Assembly: GCA_944390105.1 (NCBI GenBank)
Contig: CALXOV010000026.1
Span: 24,200-88,199 of the forward strand
DNA: 64,000 bases
DNA from: an uncultured Succinivibrionaceae bacterium
GTDB taxonomy: Bacteria; Pseudomonadota; Gammaproteobacteria; Enterobacterales; Succinivibrionaceae
Reading direction: 5' to 3'
Each line of letters opens with the position of its first letter. Positions within the stretch are counted from its first letter, which is position 1. This document shows positions 53,007 to 61,414 of the stretch, one piece after another. The notes under the pieces are model-generated. The model saw only the letters and a program-made list of their open reading frames with translations. It did no database searches and had not been told where the DNA came from. The position numbers and the translations under genes are program-made.

Positions 53007-54454
53007 ACTTGCAACTGGTAGCGCGGCTGCTATGTCCGTCCGTGTTTTGGTTTGGACTATGCGGCCTTATTCCGGCGATTTACGCACTAGGGTGTGGTGA
53101 GAATTTTGAAAGCCTTGCCTTTGGCATTTCCGCGCTGTGTGCGGTGTTGCTGGCTGGGCTGCTGTATCGAGTTAGTCGGCAGGCACGTCTTGCGGTGACG
53201 CTGCGTGATCTGTTCGTGTTTACGGTAAGCCTGTGGCTGTCGTGTATTCTTTTGGCGGCAATTCCTCTGTGGCTGACGCTTGATGATCTCAATTATGCTG
53301 GAGCCGTGTTTGAAAGTGCTTCGGCTCTATCCTGTACTGGCGCTACCGCTATTTCACAGTTAGATAGTAGGGCGCAGTCTGTGCTGCTGTGGCGCTCTAT
53401 GCTGCAGTTTTTCGGCGGCATCGGCTTCGTGGTAGCAGGCGCGGCGCTGCTGCCAAGCTTCCTCTTGGGTGGTTTGAACCTGTTTAAAACCGAGTCTTCT
53501 TCTTTTGATGGGCAGGCCAAGCTTACCGCGCATATTAAGACCATGGCCATTGGCCTGTTGTTGTGGTATGCCGCCACCGCTGTATTGTGTACGTTCTGCT
53601 ACATTTTGGCGGGACTGGATTGGTTTTTAGCGCTCAATGCGGCGCTGTGTACGGTCGCGACCGGTGGCATGATGCCGCTGGATTCTTCCATGAATGATTT
53701 GCCGCCAGCCGTACATTACTGCGCGATGGTATTCATGTTCTTAGGATCGTTGCCTTTTTTTGTGCTCTTAGCGAGTATCAGCGGCAATTATCTGCAAGTG
53801 TGGCGTGATGAACAAGTGCGCGGTTTTATTAAGATCAACTTATTTATTGCGCTGCTTGTCATCATTTCACTTATCTTCAGCAACGGTTACGATTTAGAGC
53901 GCGCGGTGCGCGTAGGCTTGTTCAATACTATCTCCATTTTGTCTACCACCGGTTTTGCGCTGGAGGATTTTACGCTGTGGAATCCTTTTGCTACTTTCTT
54001 ATTTTTAGTGATCTTAGCTGTAGGCGGCTGTTCGGGCTCGACTTCAGGTGGCATTAAGGTCTTTCGGTTGCAGGTATGCTACGCCATGTTTAAGACGCAG
54101 CTGACAAAGGCTCTGCATCCCCATCAATTAATTGAACCTCATTTCAATGGACAGCCGATCTCCTCGGCGCTGATCCGCGCCGTTATCATGTATTTTGTGG
54201 GCTACGTCATTTTGCTGCTCATTTCTAGCGCCTGCGCTGTGCTCTTAGGGCTGTCGCTGCCCGACTCTTTTACCGCATCTATAACTATGCTGTCTAATGT
54301 CGGTCCGGCCATGGGCCCGGATTTAGGTCCGTCCGCTAATTTTGCAGATCTAAATCCACTGCTCCATCTGCTATTTGCCTTTGACATGTTAGCCGGACGC
54401 TTGGAGATTATTCCGGTGTTGCTGTGCCTGACTCCACGCCTGTGGCGTTTGTAA
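52997..54454 (+). CDS. trkH: Trk potassium channel subunit TrkH
   Basis: 485-residue inner-membrane K+ channel/transporter. Multiple transmembrane helices and the four pore loops with filter-like segments (ALSCTGATAIS, TVATGGMMPLD, LSTTGFALEDF, LSNVGPAMGPDLGP). It overlaps trkA by 10 bp, so the two Trk subunits are made together. Confidence 0.94.
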   Translation: MVVNLQLVARLLCPSVFWFGLCGLIPAIYALGCGENFESLAFGISALCAVLLAGLLYRVSRQARLAVTLRDLFVFTVSLWLSCILLAAIPLWLTLDDLNYAGAVFESASALSCTGATAISQLDSRAQSVLLWRSMLQFFGGIGFVVAGAALLPSFLLGGLNLFKTESSSFDGQAKLTAHIKTMAIGLLLWYAATAVLCTFCYILAGLDWFLALNAALCTVATGGMMPLDSSMNDLPPAVHYCAMVFMFLGSLPFFVLLASISGNYLQVWRDEQVRGFIKINLFIALLVIISLIFSNGYDLERAVRVGLFNTISILSTTGFALEDFTLWNPFATFLFLVILAVGGCSGSTSGGIKVFRLQVCYAMFKTQLTKALHPHQLIEPHFNGQPISSALIRAVIMYFVGYVILLLISSACAVLLGLSLPDSFTASITMLSNVGPAMGPDLGPSANFADLNPLLHLLFAFDMLAGRLEIIPVLLCLTPRLWRL

Positions 54455-54568
54455 AAAGGGCAGTGTAATCATAAGTTGACAGTGTCGGCGCAATGCATAC
54501 AATGCTTGCGCTTAATGACGATATGAAAGAACAGGCGCTTGGCAAGGCGCTGAGAATGAGGCTATTTG

Positions 54569-56146
54569 GTGAAACCTACATTACTGCAACATCCTGACGG
54601 TACGGCGCGCCCGGTAGCGCACAGTCAGGAAATTGAATTTGCCGATCTTAACCCGGATTTCGGCATCCCGGCGTTTGAAGATACTTCAAGTGTTCAGGCG
54701 CGTTCGTTTGCTGCGCTGCAGTTGCGCGCTAAAAATGCGGTGCGCGCGCTGCTGCGCGCTAAACATGAGCAGATCTTGCTGTTGTGCGGCTCTTGCCGCG
54801 TTGATGAACTGCAGACCGCTTGCGACTTAGTGCAACTTGTGTCTGACTTTAAGCCGCAGATATCCCGCGCCCCAAGCCGCGAGGAGCTGTTGGGCAGCAA
54901 GCAGCATTCGGGTTTGGTGCAGGGAAGCGGGATACTTATCTTGCCGTGTGCGCTTTTGTGTGATCACCCCAAGTGGATTACTCCGCTTAGTGCTGCATTG
55001 AAGCAGAATTCGGCTTTAAAGCTTATCTTATGCGGCAGTGGCAGTGACTGTGCCGATCTGACGCTGTTTTGGCCAGAGCTTGATTATGCTTTGCATGCAG
55101 ATTTAGTGTTTGAGTTCCCGGCACAAGACGGTATTAACTTTACCGCCGCGCTTTTGGCTTCCTATCAACAGCATTATCAGCTCAAACCCTGCAGTGCCGA
55201 TGCAGTGGAACTGTTCTGCCGCCAAGCGGCGCGCCAAAGCGGCGATCGGCGCTGGTTGGGGCTTAGTGAGCGCCGTTTGGTGTCGCTTTTGACTGAGGCC
55301 AACTTTTATGCCAAGGGCTCGCTGATTGATGCGCGCGCAGTCCTCAAAGCTTTTGCAGCAGCGGATTTTCGCATAAATTTCCTTGCCGAATCAGAGTTGC
55401 GCGAGCATCGCGATAAGCAGTTGCTCATCGCCACCCAGGGAGCAGCAATCGGCCAGGTCAACGGCTTGTCGGTAGTTGAAACTTTCGGCTCTTCCTACGA
55501 ATTTGGCGAACCGATTCGCATTACTGCTGTGCTCCGCGCCGGTGGAGAGGGAGATGTCATTGATATTGAGCGTAAGGCTGAGCTTGCCGGGCAAATTCAT
55601 GCTAAGGCCATGATGATTATTAACGGCTACTTAATGAAGGAGTTCGGTGCTGAGCAGCCGCTGCCAGTTTCTGCCAGTCTAGTGTTTGAGCAGTCCTACA
55701 GTGAAATTGACGGTGACAGCGCTTCTTTGACAGGCTTATGCGCGGTTCTGTCTTGCTTATCTGGCTTGCCGATACGGCAAGATCTGGCTTTAACCGGCTC
55801 GGTCGATCAATTTGGCCATGTGCAGCCCGTGGGCGGGGTCAATGAAAAAATTGAAGGCTTCTTTAAAGTGTGTCGTCTACATGGGCTGACTGGATCGCAG
55901 GGGGTAGTGATTCCGGAAAGCTGTGTAGCGCAGCTGGTGCTGCGCCCGGCAGTAGTGCGAGCGGTGCAACAGGGTAAATTCCATCTGTATACCGTAAGTC
56001 ACGTTACCGATGCGATTGAGCTGCTAACCACTGTGCCGTGGGGCAATAAGGTAGAGTCGGGTACGGTCAGTCAACGCATCGTTGAACGTATGACGCAGAT
56101 TGGTCAAAATGGGCATGCCGACAGGCCTTGGTGGAAGTTCTGGTAA
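54569..56146 (+). CDS. Lon-like ATP-independent-type protease (YcbZ/LonH family)
   Basis: About 525 residues. The N-terminal half is a degenerate AAA_32-type region without Walker motifs. The C-terminal S16 protease domain (about 315-500) has the catalytic Ser in IDGDSASLTGLC and Lys in GGVNEKIEGFF, with SVDQFGHVQPVGG between. It resembles E. coli YcbZ (586 aa), associated with ribosome-related protein quality control. The GTG at 54569 has GAGG 7 bases upstream; a TTG at 54566 is directly before it. Confidence 0.88.
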   Translation: MKPTLLQHPDGTARPVAHSQEIEFADLNPDFGIPAFEDTSSVQARSFAALQLRAKNAVRALLRAKHEQILLLCGSCRVDELQTACDLVQLVSDFKPQISRAPSREELLGSKQHSGLVQGSGILILPCALLCDHPKWITPLSAALKQNSALKLILCGSGSDCADLTLFWPELDYALHADLVFEFPAQDGINFTAALLASYQQHYQLKPCSADAVELFCRQAARQSGDRRWLGLSERRLVSLLTEANFYAKGSLIDARAVLKAFAAADFRINFLAESELREHRDKQLLIATQGAAIGQVNGLSVVETFGSSYEFGEPIRITAVLRAGGEGDVIDIERKAELAGQIHAKAMMIINGYLMKEFGAEQPLPVSASLVFEQSYSEIDGDSASLTGLCAVLSCLSGLPIRQDLALTGSVDQFGHVQPVGGVNEKIEGFFKVCRLHGLTGSQGVVIPESCVAQLVLRPAVVRAVQQGKFHLYTVSHVTDAIELLTTVPWGNKVESGTVSQRIVERMTQIGQNGHADRPWWKFW

Positions 56147-56360
56147 CCCGTGAGTTAAGCTTTAATCTTGCCGCGTTCGCATGGGACTTGCAGGCGCGGC
56201 AGCAAACCTATACTTTGCGTTTGGGATTTAGGCCCAGCTTAAGCTGTATCGCTAGACTTAACCTAAAGCAAAGTCCAGTTGTTGGATAGGTGTTTTTCCC
56301 TGGTGAAGAAAGCCAAGACCGTTGAGCTGCGCAGCTACGTATTTGGCATGGGGCAGAAAT

Positions 56361-56384
56361 AAAAAAATCAGCACTAAGGCTGAC
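56361..56384 (-). terminator. tRNA-Asn (first copy) terminator
   Basis: On the minus strand TCAGC...GCTGA (56368-56383) is followed by seven T (56367-56361), 18 bases after the tRNA 3' end. Confidence 0.8.
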
Positions 56385-56401
56385 CTGAAGATGGGTTTTT
56401 G

Positions 56402-56477
56402 TGGCTCCTCCTACTGGACTTGAACCAGCGACATACGGATTAACAGTCCGCCGTTCTACCGACTGAACTAAGGAGGA
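56402..56477 (-). tRNA. tRNA-Asn (anticodon GTT), first copy
   Basis: Minus-strand cloverleaf: acceptor TCCTCCT/AGGAGGA, D-arm TTCAGTCGGTAGAA, anticodon loop CTGTTAA, T-loop GTTCAAG and encoded CCA. Identical in sequence to the copy at 59134-59209. Confidence 0.95.
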
Positions 56478-56525
56478 ACTCCACAAGTTTTTTAGTGTTT
56501 TCAGTCAGTGCTGAAAACGGAGCAC

Positions 56526-56554
56526 ATTATAAAAATCAAGCGTAAGGCTGTCAA
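56526..56554 (-). promoter_or_regulatory. Promoter of tRNA-Asn, first copy
   Basis: On the minus strand TTGACA (56554-56549), 17-bp spacer, TATAAT (56531-56526), followed by the GTGCTCCG discriminator. Confidence 0.88.
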
Positions 56555-57053
56555 CAAGTTTTTTAAGTTTTTTCATTATACATGCTTGCAAAACATAATC
56601 TTTAGTGCAAATTTTAGTTAAAAATTAATGTAGTTGTTGGTAAAAATCGCGTGGCAATTTTAGGCTAAAGGTTTTGTGTGAGCCTGAAAAAATGGGCCTT
56701 GCTCGCCTCATCTAAGCGGTATGGGACTGTCTGCTCGCGCCAAATGTCGATTTGCGCTTGTTGCAGCAAGTGCTCGTCGGCTGCTAAAGCGGCGTTGTAC
56801 TCGCCGCAAACTGAAGGCGTTAAAACGGAAGTTAGTCTCCTCCAAACCGCATATACGGAGCTAACTATGGTTGTGGTTGCGCTAAAACAGCGCAATTGCA
56901 TCTTAGAAGAGCGTTAGTTGCGTAATTTAGGAGCATTATTTGTTAAAATCACATGCTTGTAACCATAAACGCTGCTGCCATGCATGCCGCTTTGACTGCG
57001 GTGGCACAGTTTTCAACTAATGCTGCGGAATTTTCTTGGCGTGAGCGAGGGAA
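56555..57053. other. Gene-poor stretch between tRNA-Asn and repeat C
   Basis: No convincing gene. Overlapping frames of 78-79 codons on both strands (56665-56917) lack ribosome sites. The minus-strand one (CGEYNAALAADEHLLQQAQ... PYRLDEASK) vaguely recalls the N-terminal region of TnpB proteins, which would fit the neighbouring repeat, but I do not call it. Confidence 0.3.
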
Positions 57054-57238
57054 ATTAAAGTGGCTGGCACAGCACTTTTTGAGCAAGTGCAATGCTTCTA
57101 AGTATTCAGGAACGAGCGGTTAGCTCCTACCTGATAGGAGTATTGTGGATATGCAAGTAAGCGCTCAGCAGTGAGGGCTTACTAAAAGTGGGGCAATGAC
57201 CTTACGTAACCGCGCACGTAAGAGTGTCGGTAGTTTAT
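57054..57238 (-). repeat. TnpB-end repeat, copy C (omega-RNA-like)
   Basis: Minus orientation. Hairpins GTAAGC.CTCA/TGAG.GCTTAC (57157-57182) and TCAGG..GAGC/GCTC..CCTGA (57106-57134) are both perfect; the inner stem of the first covaries with copy B. Its 5' end (ATAAACTACC) lies only 23 bp before the brnQ start codon on the opposite strand, so the brnQ promoter must lie inside the repeat. Confidence 0.78.
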
Positions 57239-57260
57239 ACGCAAAGAAAAAGATATTGTT

Positions 57261-58592
57261 ATGCAGGTTAATAAAAATCACAGCTTTATTCCGATCGGTT
57301 TAATGCTGTTTGCACTGTTCTTTGGTGCAGGTAATTTAATTTTCCCGGCCTCTATGGGGCAGTCTGCCGGTTCCAACGTATGGTGGGCACTGCTTGGCTT
57401 CTGCCTTACCGGAGTTGGTTTGCCTCTGCTGGCGGTTATCGCCATTGGCTACTCAGGCAAAATGGCACTGATGCACGTGGCTTCGCGGGTGCATCCATAC
57501 TATGCACTCTTCTATACTGTGGTGTGCTACATGTCGATAGGCCCGTGTTTTGCGGTGCCGCGTACCGGCACAGTTTCCTATGAAATTGCCATTCGTCCAT
57601 TCTTAGGGGAAAATCCTTCGGAATATGCATTGCCGATTTTCCTTCTGTTCTTTTTCTTAATCACCGGCTGGCTGTCGGCTACCCCGACTAAGCTTGTTGA
57701 TCGTATCGGCAAATTATTAACTCCGGCCTTAGTTCTGACCTTGGCCATTTTCATTTTTAAGTCTTTTATTACCCCGTTGGGGACGCCAACTGAACCTATG
57801 GCCGCGTATTCCTCACCTAGTAAGGCCATCGTACAGGGCATTTTAGACGGCTACAATACCTTAGATGCGATTGCCGCCTTAGTGTTTGCCTCATTAGTGA
57901 TTAAAGCGGTGCAGTTCTCCGGCGAGACAGATCAGCAGCGTGTTACCTATCAAGTGTATAAATCCAGCTTTATTGCAGGACCACTTTTAGCTGTCATCTA
58001 TATATTTATTGCCAAAGTAGGAGCAGAAAGCGTGAGTGCCATCGGTGTGCAGGACACCGGAGCCCCGATCTTAGCCGAAAGTGCCAAGATCCTGTTTGGG
58101 CAGGCTGGTGCGTTGCTGCTGTCGGCCATGGTACTGTTGGCCTGCCTGACGACTAGTATTGGCCTCATTACCTGCTGCGCTACTTTTATGAAGGAGCTGA
58201 CCGGTAAGCTGTCCTACATCACGTGGGTGGTGCTGTTTACCATTGTGTCGTACCTGATTGGCCTGTTTGGCCTCAAGACCATTATTGTGTCAACCATTCC
58301 GGTGCTGATGTTCATCTATCCGCTGTGCGTGGCGCTAGTATTTCTTATTCTAACGCATAAATTGTTTGGGGGCCGGCGTTGCGTTTACGCTTGGACCATT
58401 GGTTTTACCTTTGTGATGGCTCTATACAACGGTCTGCAGACGGCGCAGATTGCAGTTGGCGGTTTAGATGAAATTTTAAGCAATTGGGTGCCGTTGCATC
58501 ATTACGGCTTAGGCTGGTTGCCCTTTGCCATCTGCGGCTTTGTAATTGGCCTTATTCATAAGGCGGTGAGCAAAGCTCCGGCTGTGGATTAA
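57261..58592 (+). CDS. brnQ: Branched-chain amino acid:cation symporter BrnQ
   Basis: 443-residue LIVCS-family transporter with about 12 membrane helices, importing Leu, Ile and Val with Na+ or H+. The N-terminal signature GLMLFALFFGAGNLIFPASMG and the motif SIGPCFAVPRTGTVSYE are characteristic. It is a single gene framed by repeat copies C and D and by the two identical tRNA-Asn genes. Confidence 0.95.
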   Translation: MQVNKNHSFIPIGLMLFALFFGAGNLIFPASMGQSAGSNVWWALLGFCLTGVGLPLLAVIAIGYSGKMALMHVASRVHPYYALFYTVVCYMSIGPCFAVPRTGTVSYEIAIRPFLGENPSEYALPIFLLFFFLITGWLSATPTKLVDRIGKLLTPALVLTLAIFIFKSFITPLGTPTEPMAAYSSPSKAIVQGILDGYNTLDAIAALVFASLVIKAVQFSGETDQQRVTYQVYKSSFIAGPLLAVIYIFIAKVGAESVSAIGVQDTGAPILAESAKILFGQAGALLLSAMVLLACLTTSIGLITCCATFMKELTGKLSYITWVVLFTIVSYLIGLFGLKTIIVSTIPVLMFIYPLCVALVFLILTHKLFGGRRCVYAWTIGFTFVMALYNGLQTAQIAVGGLDEILSNWVPLHHYGLGWLPFAICGFVIGLIHKAVSKAPAVD

Positions 58593-58670
58593 ACCAGACT
58601 TAGCTGCGCACTCATGCGAAAGTCTGTGTAAAAGGACGGGCTTTACTTTAACTAATGTTGTGCAATTGAG

Positions 58671-58773
58671 GGTGACCAATATGGTCTTTCTATTAGGAAT
58701 ATATAAAATCAATTTGATTATATTTCAAATTGTTAATTTTATGAAATCCTTAAAATTTGACTTATTGGTCACC
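58671..58773. repeat. Perfect 10-bp inverted repeat across AT-rich DNA behind brnQ
   Basis: GGTGACCAAT (58671-58680) and ATTGGTCACC (58764-58773) are exact complements separated by 83 AT-rich bases. The right arm lies directly beside the 3' end of repeat D (58777), where a TnpB-type guide would begin. Confidence 0.75.
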
Positions 58774-58776
58774 CCC

Positions 58777-58965
58777 ATGTAAGTGGCAGGCCCAGCACTT
58801 CTTGAGCATTTACGATATTCTCTAAGCACTCATGGACGAGCGTTTTGCTCTATCAGATTGGGGTATGGTGAACCTGCCTGCAGGCGCTCAGCTGTTGTGG
58901 TGGGGGTACTCAAAGTGCGTCGCTGCTCTTACGCAACTGCTCACGTAAGGTGGGAGGCAATTCGT
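58777..58965 (-). repeat. TnpB-end repeat, copy D (diverged)
   Basis: Minus orientation. The order of segments (CACCTTACGTGAG, CACTTTGAGTA, TCACCATACCCC, GAGC....GCTCGTCCATGA, AAGAAGTGCTGGGCCTGCCACTTACAT) follows copies B and C, but the second hairpin is decayed. The shared 3' end TTACAT with copy B defines the element boundary. Confidence 0.65.
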
Positions 58966-59091
58966 GCGCTCCTTGGAGCGTGGAGCTTTGCGCGCGTTCA
59001 GTAAGGTAGCATAGGTATGACGATGGCTACCTTCGAGATATTGATGAGCTTTGCCGGGGAAAATGCGTGGCGTGGAGCGTGCCCCACAAAT

Positions 59092-59113
59092 AAAAAAAAC
59101 CGCTCATTGGCGG
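59092..59113 (-). terminator. tRNA-Asn (second copy) terminator
   Basis: On the minus strand CCGC...GCGG (59113-59100) is followed by eight T (59099-59092). Confidence 0.85.
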
Positions 59114-59133
59114 CCATATAAATTAGCTTTTCT

Positions 59134-59209
59134 TGGCTCCTCCTACTGGACTTGAACCAGCGACATACGGATTAACAGTCCGCCGTTCTACCGACTGAAC
59201 TAAGGAGGA
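59134..59209 (-). tRNA. tRNA-Asn (anticodon GTT), second copy
   Basis: Same 76 bases as 56402-56477, with the CCA encoded. It has its own promoter and terminator that differ from the first copy, so the duplication is old or maintained by gene conversion. Confidence 0.95.
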
Positions 59210-59261
59210 ACTCAAGAAAAAAAGATTTTCTTAAGTTTCCGGAGTGCCGAAAACGGTGTGC

Positions 59262-59290
59262 ATTTTATAGGTAGACCCTAAAGCTGTCAA
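59262..59290 (-). promoter_or_regulatory. Promoter of tRNA-Asn, second copy
   Basis: On the minus strand TTGACA (59290-59285), 17-bp spacer, TAAAAT (59267-59262), then GCACACCG. The remaining DNA up to 59577 is AT-rich and shows nothing further. Confidence 0.85.
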
Positions 59291-59577
59291 GCGCAAAATT
59301 TTAAAAAGCACTGCTTTTTTATTAATTTATTGTTAATTAAAATATTTTTGTGTAAAGATCTTGTTGCAAGTGGCATGTCAGCTTAATTTGCGGATAGCTC
59401 ACTTGCCGGCATCCGCGTTAAGCCGTTGATTGTATTTATATAAACAGGCCGCGAAAACCGCGTATCTTCAGCTGCGTGGATGATGCGGCTGCCAGAGTGT
59501 TAATCTTTCGCAAGGTGCCGGGACAGCGTATTTGTAATCTGTTAGCCTTACCCATATCCACTTCAGGGAAGTGCCCC

Positions 59578-59751
59578 ATGCCAGAGCTCTCAAAAACCAT
59601 TAAGGTCAGACTGAAGACCTCCGCGCAGGTGGCGGTTAAGCTCCGCCGCGCCATGGGTTGTGCGCGCTTTGCCCAAAATTCCCTGCGGTATGAACGTGAT
59701 TTTGCCTGCAGGGATTATCTTGATGAAATTAAGTCACGTCAGCAGCTGTAG
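59578..59751 (+). pseudogene. tnpB N-terminal fragment
   Basis: 57 residues from the ATG at 59578: SKTIKVRLKTSAQVAVKLRR followed by GCARFAQNSLRYERDF. This is the pattern of the N-terminal helix-turn-helix region of IS200/IS605 OrfB/TnpB proteins (KVRL.....LRR..GC.RF..N..L). The rest of the protein is absent; the frame runs into the 3' end of the LysR gene on the other strand. Confidence 0.5.
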
Positions 59752-60636
59752 CCTTTGCGCTGTTTGCGCCAGTTTAAGGCGTTCAGCTTTAGCCGTGAGA
59801 GATGCAATGAGAGGTGCTAGCTTTTTTTCTTTCGCGCGAAGTATGTGCGCGTAATAAGTCACGTGCGCAGCGCGGTCCTTGATCGGGATGCAAACTCTAT
59901 CTGTACGCTGTCCGTCACGTTGTAGCACGATGTCGGAGGTAAACGATAATAAACGGGAATCAGTTAGGATCGTGTCAAACGAATTATCATCTTGCTGGCG
60001 CATAAACCTACAGTGAGGCAAATGCTGATCTATCACCTGTTGCCAAAAACCAATGTGCGGACGTAGCAAAAAAGCAGCTCCGTCTAACTGTGCAAAGCTA
60101 AGTTTAGATTCATGTGCCAAAGGATGAGTGTAATGAAGGGCAAAATAGAGCTGTTCCGTTAAAAATGGCAGGCAGATGATGTCTGGATGCTGCTGCGGCG
60201 CAGGAAGAACTACGCAGTCGGCAAGTTTGCTGTGCAGAGCTTCCATCAGCCGTTTGGGATCGGATTCGATGATAGAAACTTGCGTCAACTGTGGGAACAG
60301 TAGACTGCACAAGGCGGTGAGCTCCCACAAAGGTGCCGGGGCACATGTTTGCAGATTCACGCTGAATTTAGCTGCTTGGTGCTGGCGTAGCGCATCTACC
60401 ATGAGCTCGCTTAAATTTAAAATTTGCTGGGCATATGTGAGTGCCAGCTCACCAGTATCTGTGAGCTCTAGTTTATTTTTGCCGTGATAGAACAAGTCAA
60501 CCTCGAGTTCTTGCTCTAAGCGCTGCAGCGAGCGGCTGAGTGCCGGCTGCGATAAAAAAAGCTGCCTTGCAGCCTGCGAAACCGTTTTGCTTTGCGCTAA
60601 GGTCAGCAATTCCTTAAGTTGACGCAACTCCATCAT
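59734..60636 (-). CDS. LysR-family transcriptional regulator
   Basis: 300 residues. N-terminal winged HTH (MMELRQLKELLTLAQSKTVS, AARQLFLSQPALSRSLQRLE) and a C-terminal periplasmic-binding-like effector domain (from about 90). GAGG 5 bases before the ATG at 60636 sets the start; the frame is open to 60675. Divergent from the cupin-esterase-reductase genes 136 bp away, the standard layout for a LysR regulator and its targets. Confidence 0.9.
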   Translation of the reverse strand: MMELRQLKELLTLAQSKTVSQAARQLFLSQPALSRSLQRLEQELEVDLFYHGKNKLELTDTGELALTYAQQILNLSELMVDALRQHQAAKFSVNLQTCAPAPLWELTALCSLLFPQLTQVSIIESDPKRLMEALHSKLADCVVLPAPQQHPDIICLPFLTEQLYFALHYTHPLAHESKLSFAQLDGAAFLLRPHIGFWQQVIDQHLPHCRFMRQQDDNSFDTILTDSRLLSFTSDIVLQRDGQRTDRVCIPIKDRAAHVTYYAHILRAKEKKLAPLIASLTAKAERLKLAQTAQRLQLLT

Positions 60637-60772
60637 ATTTTCCTCGTCGGTTTTATTAGTTGCTTGCTTCGCCATGCGTATATATTATAGCGCTAGAAAA
60701 AATTAGCATTGTATATCCTACGAATATATCAATAAACTGCAGCGTTAAAGGCAACAAAATAAGGGATGTACT

Positions 60773-61390
60773 ATGCAAAAAATGCAGTATGGCATCAAAC
60801 TATTACGTACTGCTGCGCTGTGCGCATTAAGCAGTGCTGCACTGCTTAATGCCTGTGCCTCGAGTATGTCGCGGTCAGAGGTAGAGCAAATGGAGACAGT
60901 CAATCCGGACGTGCAGGTTAACATGTACACGGCAGGTAAGGTTAGCTTAGGGCAAAACCTGCCCTTCGGCATTGTGGGGGATGACGTCAGTGCTCGATTT
61001 ACTGGTAAGGTTTTTTTTAAAGCACTGATTACGCGCGATCCTCAGTATCAATTTCAGCAAACTAATTTAATCACTTTTGCTCCGGGAGCGCGGAGCGCTT
61101 GGCATAACCATGGTCCCATGTACCTCTTAGGGATAGGCGGGATTGGATATTATCAAGAAGCAGGGAAAAAGGCCGTGCAGATCAAGTCCGGTGATGTGAT
61201 CTTTTGTCCCCCTGATGTTCGGCATTGGCATGGCGCTGCTCCAGATAGCTGGTTTGCGCAAATTGTCATTTATGACAGCGCCTACCTACCAGTTCGTTCG
61301 TGGCCGCAGCCCGTTGCAGTTTCTTCATCTGAATATCAGCAGGCAACTGCTACAGATGCCGCAAAGAGCGTGCAGCAAGAAAGTATTTAG
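60773..61390 (+). CDS. Cupin-domain lipoprotein
   Basis: 205 residues. Signal peptide ending in lipobox LLNAC, then a cupin beta-barrel with FAPGARSAWHNHGP (metal-binding HxH) and GDVIFCPPDVRHWHGA. It resembles carboxymuconolactone-decarboxylase-associated or sugar-binding cupins, but here it is membrane-anchored on the periplasmic side. First gene of the presumed LysR-controlled cluster; 24 bp before the esterase. Confidence 0.85.
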   Translation: MQKMQYGIKLLRTAALCALSSAALLNACASSMSRSEVEQMETVNPDVQVNMYTAGKVSLGQNLPFGIVGDDVSARFTGKVFFKALITRDPQYQFQQTNLITFAPGARSAWHNHGPMYLLGIGGIGYYQEAGKKAVQIKSGDVIFCPPDVRHWHGAAPDSWFAQIVIYDSAYLPVRSWPQPVAVSSSEYQQATATDAAKSVQQESI

Positions 61391-61414
61391 TGTATAGCAT
61401 TGAGGGTTAATGTA

